Shown one piece after another: positions 36,664-49,099 of a stretch of 64,000 bases of DNA. Within the stretch, counting starts at the first letter, position 1. Every line of letters begins with the position of its first letter. The position numbers and the translations under genes are program-made. Origin of the DNA: Hofstenia miamia (Eukaryota > Xenacoelomorpha > Acoela). The stretch lies in the NCBI GenBank assembly GCA_004352715.1, contig SCFE01000119.1:892113-956112 (forward strand), written 5' to 3'. Under the pieces are notes generated by a model. The model had not been told where the DNA came from and ran no database searches. It worked only from the letters and a program-made list of their open reading frames with translations.

Positions 36664-39517
36664 TCACTGATTTTCGCATTCTTGACAGAACAATTTTAAA
36701 CCAGTTAAATCCACAATGCGAGCATGAGGAGAACTTAAAAATGCGGCAGAGAATATATCAAAACATAAACATGACTTGAAATGCATACGCGCGTCAATCA
36801 GACAAAATGATTGAAGAGAAGAGAATTTCATTGACGTGAAAAATAATTCCATTTCACTACTCGATACGTAATGAACAGACGACAAGCCCATTTCCGAATG
36901 GACAACAGTGACACTATTTCTGCGGCACGTGAGCAGAAAATCAAACAGTAATTGTATATTTGATACATTTTTCACAACAATCTCCTGCAACGAAGATGAA
37001 TTGCCAATTGCAAAGAGAAGCAAACTTAAATGGCTGCAGGAATTAATAATAATCCTTCGGATTGTACATTCCTTCGAAGAGAGAAGTATTGAAACCCCTT
37101 CAACATATGTAACTGATTCCGTTAAAGGTATCGACAATTGAACGCTAGAATTTTTTATGTTGACAAATGATGCCAGTTCTTCTTTAGCCTGAGAATTGAC
37201 ATAAGGAAGCAAATTAATGCACCTTTGGTGATCGCTAATTTTATCAAATATAGCTTTAGCCAAAGTGGAAGACATGCCTAATGAAAATTTAAGAACATCC
37301 TCATTGTCAGGCCTAAACATAAGATTGGATTCATACGCTTGCAGTGCTCCCTGATTTAAGACAAGGTGATTTAGGTAGAATGCAACTAAACAACACTCCC
37401 ACTCTGTACTGAAATCATTTCCACCATAATAGAATGAATAATCACTAAGTTCACGATGTTGAACAAGAATATCGCTACTCAATCGGATTTTCAAATTATC
37501 TCCGCGTTCACAACGTTGAAAGTAAAGCTTGGCGCAAGTAAGGAGAGCTTTCGAATTTGAACTGCTTTTCCATGTTAATGTCTTATGTCGCATTGAATCC
37601 TCGCATGAAAGCATACGAAAAATCGCTAAATAAAGACTGGTTTTATTGGTGATTTTGAATGGGTTAACGGCAACATCCAAAATAATTTGGACAATGAAGG
37701 AAATAGAAATGGGCAAGCATGAAAGTTCTTTATTCAAAAGTTCAATTAATTCAATACCACGTTTACGAAATGAGTGCAGATCGAATGTTTCAATGAACTG
37801 GTTAAACAGATAGTTCGGTGAGGTGAGTCCATAAATATGAATAGTATTTCTATAATCACATTTCATTTGAAGTAGTGAGCGGGATCTAGTTCCAATAACT
37901 AAAAAGCATGTCACTCTAGCAAGCTTAATAAACTTGTTCAAAGAAGCAGAAATATTTGATTTGCAATCAATAATAAAGCATATGGAGTACGTGGCAATGT
38001 GGTGTAACAACAGATTTTTTAAAAGTTTATAATATTTTGCAGCAAATGTATATCGCTTAACAATTACGTCAATTATGCTAGTTCCTTTGGTAATGCCAAA
38101 GAAATCAGATTCCTCTAAGTAAAATATCAAATCAAATTTAGACGCAAACTCATCCATCTGACTCCAGTCGTAAAGCATTTTTAAAAAAGTTATGGTTTTG
38201 CCAATGCCACGACAGCCTTCAACCACAAGACAGAGACTCTCACGGTTATCAGATATGGCGGGAAAATGTGCATCTGTTTCCAAATCCGATGATAAACAAG
38301 ACTGCATGGTTTTAATTAATGTGGTGTGCGTGGTGCTAGTTGCATCGAAACGGTGCCGCAAAAAATCATAAAATTCAATGCTTGTATCATAATAAGTGTG
38401 AGTTCCACATTTATAAACTAGTGGAGCAAAGATATTAGAAATGTCAGTAGTGTAATCTAAACTGAAAGCGAATGGACTAAAACACCTGGTGATTGCAATG
38501 TAATGAGAATGAAATTGACGTTTAAGTAAATTCAGCTTCCCAATTTTTATACTATTGGTCTTCACTTTGCTCATTATATAATCCAAACGATGGGAATGAT
38601 GTTGAACCCTTCGTTCCAAACTTGAAACATTTTGCTTAACAATCGCACCTTCGTTTCTAATTTGAAAAATGAGATCTTTGACTTCGCCTATTGAAGATGT
38701 CGATGATGACCTTTTGATATTAATGATATCTTCTTCAGCATCTGGAATTAGGCGAACAAGAGCAGCAGATAGCTCATTCCAATGCGATTCAAATGTGACA
38801 TCGCTAAGCTTGGTAGAGCTTGTATGCGCATAAACAAAATTACGAAAGTATTTAACACGAGCAATATCAGCAGCAATAGATGCATCTACAGAAAAGTGAA
38901 ATTTAAGCACATTTGAAGTGTTGATATTTAATTACATTATACATTGTGCTTAAACTTCGTTATCATTGCAATTTTCGATTTGTATATATTCGAATTTGAT
39001 CTTAGAATATTTTTAATAATAAACTTAAAATAGCAAATCTGATAGTTGATTTTATCCATATATTTATTTAAGCGATAGAAATGCAATTACGAATAAATGT
39101 TGATTTTGCATGAGACTAGTGCCAAATGAAAACTTAACAAATGCAACTATTAATATAAATCAGTTCGAAAATTGCAATTTTAAATTATTTACCATCCTTA
39201 GCAGGCAGGACATCCCATCCAGTAGATGGTGGTTTGATATCAGTGGCATTTCTTAACAAGGAGGTAATCAGTGAAATATCGAGATCGTCGAATACTACGC
39301 AATCAGATTCATATAATTTGCGCCATTGCTGTTTGGTGACCACCTTTCCTTTGATCGCTTTTAATTTCTTTTTCACCTCATTTTGCTCAAGATATTCACG
39401 CAAAGAAAGAGGTGCTATGTGATTCTTCAGTGTAAGGGACAACGCTTTGGTACCGAAATCCACAATTAACTTGCATATTTTAAAAAAGTTCCATTCCTCC
39501 TCACTGAGTGTCATCAA
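36664..39517 (-). CDS. NLR-like protein: DZIP3-type HEPN plus NACHT NTPase
   Basis: Exon 1 (39517-39193) and exon 2 (38885-36664) join in phase (GAT G|AT GCA) to a protein of about 850 residues. The HEPN domain is split by the intron. Exon 1 gives WRKLYESDCVVF, FDDLDISLITSLLRN and PPSTGWDVLP. Exon 2 gives AADIARVKYFRNFVYAHT with the R-x5-H motif and FESHWNELSAALVRL. A coiled-coil-like stretch follows. The NACHT part has Walker A VEGCRGIGKT (about 38220-38191), a Walker B-like SICFIIDCKSN (about 37985-37950) and a sensor-like FLVIGTRSRS. The C-terminal 250 residues contain leucine-rich, LRR-like text. In animals this architecture belongs to expanded intracellular sensor families (innate immunity). 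Walker B lacks the usual second acidic pair, so NTP hydrolysis may be weak. The Met at 38910 is not a real start. Exon 2 ends at an in-frame TGA, or is spliced on to 35887. Confidence 0.85.
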
Positions 39518-40440
39518 GAAGGATTAATAATTGTAAACCAATGTAATCGTGGCCAAATTGGCCATCATTGTTTAAATTTCCACTGCGAATCTGATGAAAT
39601 TGGAATGTATCCCAAATATAGACAATCACAAATTCGACATTGAAGTCTACAAGAAATTGAAACAGACTTGCATGAAATAAAAATTTGTTGCAATTTTTAA
39701 ATTTATTGTTTTTTGAAGTAATGTTTCCATAAAGTTTAGTTATTTCACAACATATTTGTCATGTATAGCAATTTAACTGTTGATAATACAAAAAATTCAA
39801 AAATTAAAATGTATTATACTTAAAACTTTAGAAAGCGTAAATATATTTAAGCTTTTAAACTTTTTGCATTCAGCCTAGTATTTGTTTATACATAGTTTAA
39901 AATTTGTTAATTTATTATATTTTATAGCAATGTATTTTTTGTCACGAGGAAGGTTCAATTACTGCACAGTTGGACAGAATCACTAAATTGTGGGAAAATA
40001 ACTTCAGAACAAAATAATATATGACAAAATTGTAAAGTCTAAGCGCATTAAAATTGGCTTGCCAGTTAACGGATCTATTAAACAGATTATAAATATGGTC
40101 ATCAGTGACTGCAAGCAGCTATATTTAAATAGCCAGTAAATTGTGCGTAAGACTGCTTTCACATTGCATCAGAAATATCAGCTTGCATCGTATGACGCAA
40201 TATTTTGAAATTCAAAATTATTGTTTTCTATGTATTTCATAAAAATAAAGATTTATAAAATTATATTTGTAGAGTTTTTTCACCTGCTAGTCCACTGTGC
40301 ACTGGTTCCAACCGGCGAAATCGTATAATGAATTTGATTGGCTGCTTCATTTTATAGGTCAAATGTAAAGAAAGGCTAAACACGTTTCATATCAAATTTA
40401 CATTTCCAATGACTAAAAAATGCACTACTTAAAAAACACG
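39518..40440. other. Upstream region of the NLR-like gene, no other gene seen
   Basis: AT-rich. No convincing promoter element. Confidence 0.4.
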
Positions 40441-40500
40441 CCTGAGCAAACACCCGAGTGGTTTTACCAAATTCTGACTGCAGATTCGAGTTCTGCGTGG
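40441..40500 (+). repeat. tRNA-derived SINE-like fragment
   Basis: acccgagtggttttaccaa resembles a pol III A box and D-arm, and gattcgagttctg, about 30 bases on, resembles a B box (GGTTCGAATCC). The spacing is that of a tRNA. No full cloverleaf was folded. Confidence 0.4.
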
Positions 40501-40729
40501 ATGATTACAAATAACAGAATAATGTGATAATTTCATGTTGAAAATTTTCAGGGGGATTTGTAAGCAATTAATTTATTATTTTTGTTGGGATTACAGAGAT
40601 GCTTTTAAATTTTTGCACCGAAAATTCATTTTTTCTTGTGAATATAAATGTCAAAAGATTCCTTTTTTCAAATACATAGTCATTGTTGCATGGTTCTGTC
40701 CTTTCAAATTGTTCTTTAAGATTTATTGA

Positions 40730-42768
40730 ATGTAAACTATCGTGTAAAAATTTGAGTATTTCAGCAAATATTTGTTCAAACAGAAGTCTATGACTATGAG
40801 AACTTTACTTTTGAATAATTTTTTAAATACTAAAATGAGCTCCTCTAAACATGATAAACACTGCAAATCATTTGAATAAATTAGAAATAAAGAAATCCAT
40901 AAAAAAAACGAAGTTGTGGTGGAAGCCCGCTGGGCGGATGGTGCACATTTATAGCAGTTGTTGGAAAGCTTGTTAAATAAATAATACGATAAAATATTAA
41001 CAAATGATATCAAATAAAATTTGGTCCCCGAGACGTCACTGGAAAGCCATCTAACCCTCTGAAAGATTTCACCCTGGTATCGCTGAACCATAAGTTGTGA
41101 TACAATATATTAAGCTGCAAAGATATAACATGAGCACAGACAAACGATGGTATAGTTTGAACAACTTTTTATGATTTGCAACATACAATTACACGTATTT
41201 TGTGTGAGCTTAGAACTAGTGATAAAAAACTAACTTGCCTGTAATCGCTAAACAAAATATCTAGTTTTGCAATATGAAGGCTAAAATGAGGGTGAGATGA
41301 CAGACGGAAGAATGCCTATGTAGTATGCATATGCTGCTTCAAAACCACCTTCGAAATTCAAAGTTATTAATAAGTTTAAATGCTCCTTTACGGTATTTTA
41401 CAGGTTGTTTCTTTTAAACTGTCGATGTTGCACTACACGTACACTGCATTCCTTTAAATCGCCAAAATTTGAAAAGCCAGGGATCTTATATCAAGTGTAC
41501 TAAAAACCGATATTCATGAAATTTAAGGAACAATAATAAAAAATCAGGATTCGAACAATTGATTACAGCTTAGCCCACAAAAGACCCTATTGAACCACGA
41601 CCTCTGGACTGCGCGTCGCTAGTCTCTTACTTACAATATGCGGTACTATCCCCAAAACAACTAATTATAAGAACTCATATCGAAACGATGTGCTGGGATC
41701 GAATAATGTGTTTCAAATTGAAATTTTTTCACTAAATCGAGGTGAACCCTTGTACAGTGGTGCATCTGTATCGCACCATGCTGCTGATTAGTAATATCGA
41801 TTACGAAATGAAACAACGAAAATTAGACCATTAACTATTTACAATTCCAGGATTGATCGGAGATAACAAATTCATTTTCTTAAGTCATTGTCCTTAAGCT
41901 TTTTAAAGAATCACTCAACCTGACGGCCTTAACAAATTTCCAGTGTATCCTGAATGTTGCAAATGCGCTTTTAAGATAAAATAATGATAATCACATTAAC
42001 AATACAAAGACCGGATGCTGCCTCAGCACCCCTTGAGAAATAATGTTACATCTCTTATTTGAAAAACTTGGCTCTCACTTTCATTTAATTTCGTTAGCAA
42101 TGATAAGAATATACGTACATTATTTTTCTATTTATACACAATGTTACAAAAAAAAATAGCGTTTTTTGTTGTCTTGGAACACATTTTTTAATTCAGCACT
42201 ATTATGACAGTAGTATACAAGAAAATCGAATTTTTAGTCTTTTAGTATTTTGATTTCATAACAAGGTTCTCGGTTTTAAAAGTGAAAAAAGTCTGGCTGA
42301 TACGGTTAAAATAGAAGATTCAGTTTTAAACTTGAAAAAGACATGTTAAGAATGTTCACAGAAAATTTCAAAATGTTCAGTGAATTAACCAGGAATGCCT
42401 ACATCAATTATATATAACTACATATATGTTCAAATCTCATTGTACTAAGAAATATCTTAGATATTATCATAAAGCTATTTGCAAAATAGATTTTGTCATG
42501 GATATGAGAACTTCTAGGATTCATCGAAATTAAATTCAAACAAAAATAAAAAATGATAAACGCGTATTATCCCATGAGTCGAACCCCAATGAGAGGCCTC
42601 AATCACATTTAAAAAGAAATTGAAGAAAACGTAGCTATGCGCTATTCATAAATTAAGAAGCTTAATAAATTTTAGCATAATCTAAATACGCAGCAACACG
42701 TGATCTCTTTAAATTAAACAACAAACAAAAATCAGTATTAATGAACCAATTATAAACAATGTACAAAA
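40730..42768. other. Intergenic, with one more tRNA-like fragment
   Basis: No protein gene recognised. The minus strand at about 41660-41520 reads ...gactagcgacgcgcagtcca, gaggtcgtggttcaataggg and, farther on, gttcgaatcctg, reminiscent of an anticodon arm and two B boxes of a tRNA-derived SINE. Confidence 0.35.
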
Positions 42769-43608
42769 TTATTTCTTAACGCCACCCCCTAAACAAGGTG
42801 GCGATTTAGGAACTTCCACTTGTCTCTCCCATTCTGCTGGAGTTTTCGTATGGATAGATAATGCGTGGAGACCATTGGATAAATCATATTCCAAGCATTT
42901 GGTGACTAGTGAGCATTTACAAAATCATCAAGATTTATGAAAGAAATTTATGAAAAACGAAGCGAGCACAAAAATAAATAAATGGTTGAATAAGGTACTA
43001 TATTTCTTCAAAGACATTACAGGCATTTGCTATATTTTATTTAAGCAAATAATTTCAAAAGAAATACAAGTTATTTCAAGAGCAGACTATGCTACCTCCA
43101 AACGGAATCCTAAATTTCCTCTTGTTGTAAAGTCGAAAGGTGAAAGGTTATTAATTTTTCCAAATAGACTTTTTAGAAATATAAATTATTGTTATTGATT
43201 AAGAGTAGAAAAATAATAAATTATGAAATTAAAAACCACTGTGTAACAATTCTAGAATATAAAAGAAAAAATTGGATAATAGTAAATATCAACTTAAATT
43301 TCAAAAAAATTGTATTAGTGCTAGTGATGAAAATTTAAAATAATATATTAAAAAATTTTAATTTTTTGCAAATGCGCACTTAAACGATGTCGTGAAACCA
43401 GATTCTTGTTTTCGAATGCATTTGAAACGACAACGACCTTAAAATGGGATTCGGAGCCTTTGGGAACATTGTGTTGATAGCTTTCATTAATGACTTCTAA
43501 ATGACTTGGTGAGAATTCATTAGTGAGTTTGTCGATTATAGATCTTTCCCGGGACATCGAAGAATACGAGTGTTTTATGATCTGCCAAACCGTACACGCT
43601 TTCCGCAT
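42769..43608 (-). CDS. BOLA1: BolA-like protein 1, mitochondrial iron-sulfur cluster factor
   Basis: Exon 1 (43608-43380) and exon 2 (42905-42769) join in phase (TTA A|TC) to about 121 residues. The BolA core is clear: [40 protein letters not shown], the conserved RHRL ending exon 1, then [15 protein letters not shown] and the BOLA1-type tail [12 protein letters not shown]1 works with glutaredoxin 5 in mitochondrial [4Fe-4S] cluster maturation and redox balance. The start at 43608 ([20 protein letters not shown]) gives a basic, hydroxylated presequence fitting mitochondrial import. The open frame extends to 43719 with a hydrophobic stretch that is more likely intron or 5' UTR. The canonical His of BolA (in RHRL) is present. 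Confidence 0.93.
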
Positions 43609-43719
43609 AAATAATGGGCGGATTAAAATAACTAAACAAAAACACAACATCAATAAAAAACCAAGATAGCTAATAATACTACAACTAAAAACATAATTGC
43701 CTGCACTAAATAAATGCAT

Positions 43720-45709
43720 TAACTTTGAAGAATTTCAAAAACGTAAGAAAAGATTTTATCGTGACATTTTCACTTAACCTATTAATGCAAGTAAAAATAT
43801 GAATGAAAAGGTTGCGCGGGTGAAGGCAAATGGAAATTTTCGAAGCTGAAGTTAGATAAAAGAAAGTCTTCTACGCTTTGACGCTCCTGAAATACCTTGA
43901 AATTTTGGCATAAGAGAATTAAAAGATGCCTCAAAGGTATAATTCACATCTCAATTCTAGCCTAGTTTGTTATGAACTGAGCAATAATAGAAGAGTTACT
44001 AGATTTAAAACAATTCCTTTATGTAGAGAATGTAACTATTTTATTAGAACACCTAAGAAAATGTGGATTAAAGTCTTAACACCAAAGATAACTGCATATG
44101 TAAGCATAAATTTCCTATAATTGACGTTTAATTGTAAAAAATTATCTTTTTAAAAAAAGTGCACATTTAGAGGGATTTTTGTTAAAGTGACGATGCTCAA
44201 GTTGAGCGAAATATATCGCTTTTAGTCTAATATTTTTATTAAAAATACTAAAGATCCTTAATAACAATAAATAAATCTTACATTATTAAAAAATCATTTC
44301 TTAAGAATCGCTTCATGCTTCAAATTTGAGGAATATGAACAATTGTACGGAAAGAGCACTTAGATGCTAATTTCTATACAATTATACGTCTAGTAGACAG
44401 TGTGACAATGCATGACCCACTTTACACTACATCTACATTTCCATTTGAATCAAATCTTGGAAATGTCAAAAGTCATATTAAAGACACGAAAACTGTTTAC
44501 AACAAATTAATTATGTGAAACAAAAATGTAATGAAAGGTCATAAAATACTATGGTTGATAATACTCTCAGGCCTAATGGTAAAAATATGCTTATCAAAAA
44601 TTCAATTTTGAGTAAGGTTTCCGCTTCGTTGTGGTCAGAAAAGCTAAACTATCTCATTGACGGAAACTTTGCAATATATAAAAAAGAACTTGTTTATGGC
44701 TACAATCTTAAATCTTTCTTCAATGCAAGATGAATCTTATTTTGTTTTTCAATTGAAAATAGGTAATTTACAGCAAAAAATTATATAGTTCATACAAGCA
44801 AATGATGCAAAACTTTGTGCATTAACAAAATTCGATGTTTAAGCAGTAGAGCCAAATGGATAGAAGATTGTGTCAAATCTCTGTAGTTTAATGATCTTAC
44901 CACGCGTGTTTTTTCAAGAACCACTTGTTCGGTCAAATAATTAATTTTTAGGTTTTCCAAATAATGTTGAATTAAAAGTGTAGTGATTTCTTAACCTTTG
45001 CAATGGTGTAAAAATTAAATATTTTCAAAATAATATACAGTAATAATAAATCAAATAAAGTAAATTAGGATTGTTGATTAAATCAAAGAAAATCTAATAG
45101 ACTTTGGAAAATTTCTCTCCCGTTTTTAATTCTAATTGATTTAAATTCGATTTTTTTATTAATATTTATATAAGTAATTGTAAACATCAGTTATTTCCAA
45201 TTATATTTGCTGTAATTTATCATTTCAGTTATAATATATTATTTAGTAGGCAATTCAATGAAGTGAGAAAGTTGCGCTGAAGTACCTCAAAAACTACAAT
45301 AAATGTACGATTTAACATTTTTCAGTATTTTCTACTTTTTCGTGATGATGATTTCGATTTGATGTGTGTTGTGAATGACTATTTTGTAAGTAACTAATTT
45401 TTAAAATTTTCGATTCTATATGTAGTCAACGGATTATTACATCTGTATAAATATATGAATAATAGAAGGATTGTAATTCAAAATACTATTTCAATTCAAT
45501 ATTTACATGCAGAAATATTGTCAAATGTTCTCCACAACACACCAAAATCATGCTTACGATTAAAAAAGATTTCAAAGGGGAATTTCTATATATGAATATA
45601 AGCATATATGATGATGAATAATGATACATGATCTTCCTCAAAACCAAGTTTTCCTGTTTCAGATATTGGTCATTTTACAAAAAACTAAAAGAAAAAGTAG
45701 TACTGCTGG
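43720..45709. other. Intergenic, no gene seen
   Basis: AT-rich. Small ORFs at 43926-44120 and 44551-44733 have no family resemblance. Confidence 0.45.
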
Positions 45710-47090
45710 TTACTATCATGTAGAAAATATGCATTAGAAGTGTTAGATACAAGAACTTGCAAAAGAAGCAATATAATGGGAAGTACAATAATGTAAATTG
45801 AGATTTAGGCTTCCGATAATTTTAGACATTAAAGCTTGTCATGACCTGTTATTATGTACACCTTAGCCTATGCAAACTTGAAAGAAACCGCAAGTTGGAC
45901 AAAGTTGAATTAAAGTTAGAAAAGGCCGCCAGTGACCCGACCCAGCCGGTTTTTCGCCGGCCGCATGCTGGCTTAGAATAATTATTAAAGCGTAATTTTC
46001 AGCCAAAAAATATTAAAATTGGTCAAGACAAACACAAATAAATTAATTTTTTAGGAAAGGTTTCAAACACCGACATTGATAATTCAGTCTCTGACGAATC
46101 ATTTCAGAAAAGCGGTCACTATGAGATAGTGCTTCCGTTGAATCATTATTAAAGGAGGCTGTTTCTAACGGTCAATTGCCATTGTATTTTCTATAATTTT
46201 ATATTGTTAATTTTTCTACATATTTTAACTTTCGTTGAATATACTATTCTGCGGGTTTGCAGCGTTATTTTTATGAAGTTATATGAGAATGCAAATTTAC
46301 ATTTTTGCCGGCACAAACCAGCCGGTTCCACCAATGGACTGGATTGACCAGTTGCATCCGAATTTAAAGAAATAAATGAAAAGACTCAAATACATTGCGT
46401 TATTTGCAAAAAAATAAAAGACATGCAAAACAAAGGCAAAAGATTCGATCATTTAACAAAAGAGACATCAATAGCAGTTCATAATACACTGATGGCATTG
46501 ATAAGTTTAACTGTTTACTAAAAGAAAAAATGATTATGTATGCCTGTGCTACTTTCAAAGCGATAAACTGGAAAAGGAATTATAGGGAAATGTGAAAAAT
46601 CTTGTGGTGGATGGCACAACATTCATGTTGTAGACGATCTAAGTGCACCATGGATCAAGACCTCATCAATGATATCTAAGTTTAACATTTCCAAAGAAAC
46701 CACCATGGAGGTTATCTGTTTTGAATATAAATGTAATATATACAATAAATATATTGGTTAAACCTTTCAAATTTTCAGAGAATCTAAATTCTACCGGTAA
46801 TTCATTTCAAATGCTATGTTCCATAGCTGGTTATGCCGTATTTAGAATAACAAAACTCCCCGAATTTTTAGTTAGTAATAACAAACGTAGTTTATGTACA
46901 ACATCAAATAAACAATAAACTTTTCAAACAACTTCTTTTTACATATTTAAAAAAATAGAAATTACTCTTTTATTATTTGACACTGCATGCGAGCATTTTA
47001 ATCTCTGGGAACTCCTCCCGGAAGCAGTTATAACACTTCCCCAAATCCGCAAAATTTGCTTAATATATTAAATTAGCGTAACCGTTTTGG
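45710..47090 (+). pseudogene. Second, heavily decayed P-type transposase copy (3' half only)
   Basis: Nucleotide and protein echoes of the element at 6839-11143 appear in order: ALEVLDTRTCK near 45737, KKIKDMQNKGKRFDHLTKET near 46410-46470, HNTLMALI, FKCYVP/LCSIAGYAVFRITKLPEF near 46810-46870 and the 3' tail aatttgcttaatatattaaa near 47060. Many stops and frame changes. A GC-richer insert splits it at about 45912-46345. No inverted repeats remain. Confidence 0.75.
45912..46345. mobile_element. Possible MITE inserted in the P relic
   Basis: The GC-rich left edge (ggccgccagtgacccgaccc, agccggtttttcgccggc) and right edge (gccggcacaaaccagccggt) are imperfect inverses. P-relic similarity stops before and resumes after (gcatccgaatttaaagaaat). 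No coding content. Confidence 0.4.
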
Positions 47091-47223
47091 TGTGCACTAG
47101 ATACTTTTTAATGAATATTTTGTACCTGATTACCTATTGAATAATTTGTTGTCGAGAGCGGTTGGTGTTTGCTAAACGCTCTGTAAACTGCATTATAACC
47201 GGCTATCAATTTCTACTACGTAA

Positions 47224-47990
47224 TGTCTAATGTCAATGTTGTGTCGAAAAGCTCTAATCTAAAATGTTCAACCTGTTCTGTATCTAACGAAGCTAACAAA
47301 TTTACTTGTTCAAGTTATGATACATCTTATCATTTAAATAAAAATGTAATGGCATTTCTCAATCTTGTATTGAGGTGATCTTACAATATCATGAGCACTT
47401 TCTTGTATTTTGCACTCAATGTATCGACAATAAGTGCAAAACTAATTTCTTCACATCAGCCAAGCAATCAAAATCCATTAGTCAATGCTTAGAGATTGTT
47501 GAGAAAATATCAGAAATTTCTCAAAACATAGAAATTGTGAATACAAATCTTAATTCAACCAATGAAAGCCTAAAATCATTGAATAATTCTTCATTTTCTC
47601 AAGTAAGCTCTAACGAACTTTACAAGCAACGCATTATGATTGGTGGTATTCCTGAGAACAACACTGATTCTACACATGCTTAACTTCAATCAGATTTTTC
47701 AAACGTTATCAATCTATTTAAATATTTTATAAGTCGATAAAGCGAGCATTAGAAACATGTTATGAATTGGTAAAACTAAAGCTAACTCCAATCGTAAATT
47801 AATTATTGATGTTGGATGCGAATGGTCAAAGCGGCTTATTCTTTCCAATTGTTACAAATTGAAGAACTTTAAGGAATCCAAAGTCTTAATTAATTCCGAG
47901 TTAAGTCCAAAAGATGGAGAAATAAAACGAAATTTACTAGAGAAGAGGGGAACTTATACAGTCTGACCTAGCAAAAAAAGTATTAATTTA
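47224..47990 (+). pseudogene. LINE ORF1 with PHD-like zinc region
   Basis: Starts MSNVNVVSKSSNLKCSTC; Cys pairs (KCSTCSVSNEANKFTCSSYD) followed by HFLVFCTQCIDNKCKTN match the PHD-like ORF1 of CR1/L2-type LINEs, then a Ser/Asn-rich coiled region and QRIMIGGIPENN, a conserved RRM-like segment. Broken by frame changes near 47370 and stops near 47683. Confidence 0.65.
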
Positions 47991-48282
47991 AAAAATCTCA
48001 AAATTTATCAAAACAGTGTCTGTTTAGATTGACTGTGCAATAAGACCTTACCTTTAAACTTTTTATATATTAACTGTCAAAGTTTATTAAATATTGAACG
48101 TCGCCTATCCCTTGAATCCTTTCTTATGATCTATGACATACAAATATTATGCGAAATTTGGTTTGACAAAACCCTTGAGCAAAAAATTTACCCTTCTTTA
48201 AATTTTGTTATAGCTGCTAAATACGATCGCAGTTCTTCGCCGGAACATGGTGGTATATATAAACCAATGAGATGATGTCATA

Positions 48283-48328
48283 TTTTAGTTCCCGATTTGA
48301 TATCACCTGGAGAAGAAAATAAATTTAG
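48283..48328. repeat. Left 46-bp target-site duplication
   Basis: ttttagttcccgatttgata through ataaatttag; matches 50397-50442 except one A/G difference. Confidence 0.9.
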
Positions 48329-48377
48329 TAAAACATTTTTTCGTCGTGCGACTCTCTCCATGTCACAAACCTGAAGT

Positions 48378-48977
48378 AAAACGAAGAATAAGAAGAAAGA
48401 TACTCCTACTACTTCTCACACTGCAACAGCAACAGATACCGATTACGATTCTGAACCTGACACACATTGGTCAGTCAAATTAGAAACACTTGCAGCTACA
48501 GTCCATCACCGTGAAGAGTTAATTCTGCATGGGGGCCGCCAACGCTCTCCCAATCTTCCGCAACATCGCGACAATAGTCCGGCTCCTGCAACAACTGCCG
48601 CCACCTCTATTCCGAACGTTATTGGAACAGAACCCTTCGCTGCTTCAGATCTTAGCTTGCTTGCTCAACAGATTCAGGATACTCTTGCCTTACCTACGTG
48701 TAGAGGACGAGATCGACGTGAACTCACTCTCCTCCTAAACCTCTTGCGAAACTATACAAAACTCGACTTCGATAACAGAAGGGATGTATCCTATAGACTA
48801 CATGTGCTCCTCTCAGCACAGAGATATGGATGGGACAATACAATTGCCGCTACAAAGGACATCGCCTTGCTACAACTTGGCATCGATCACCTACCGCAGC
48901 CAGCAGCTCCAAAGACAAAACGAACAAAGAACAAGTCTTTCAAGAAAAAACCTCGCGAGCAGCCCAATAAGGAATAG
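48378..48977 (+). pseudogene. Gag/capsid-like ORF of the inserted retroelement
   Basis: After a Lys/Thr/Asp-rich beginning, a frame open from about 48380 shows LSLLAQQIQDTLALPTCRGR, LLNLLRNYTKLDF, LHVLLSAQRYGWDN and LLQLGIDHLPQP, and ends with a strongly basic tail (KTKRTKNKSFKKKPREQPNK) suited to nucleic-acid binding. It is alpha-helical in appearance, without zinc knuckles. Frame changes near 48540-48660. The family was not recognised. Confidence 0.5.
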
Positions 48978-49099
48978 TTCTTCTCATACCTTATCATCTA
49001 TTCTGGAATTTACGCTGGATTCCCCTGATATCTCGTTCTTTAATGCAGTAAGTCCTAATATTACATTAGGCCATAACATTAGTTTGGATTCTGTAATTC

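Noticed and set aside
36908-37141. Plus-strand ORF inside the NLR gene
   Set aside because: Antisense shadow of the minus-strand coding exon.
38886-38910. Met at 38910 as start of the NACHT protein
   Set aside because: It lies in the intron. The TAG acceptor at 38886-38887 and in-phase exon 1 with the first half of the HEPN domain give a better model.
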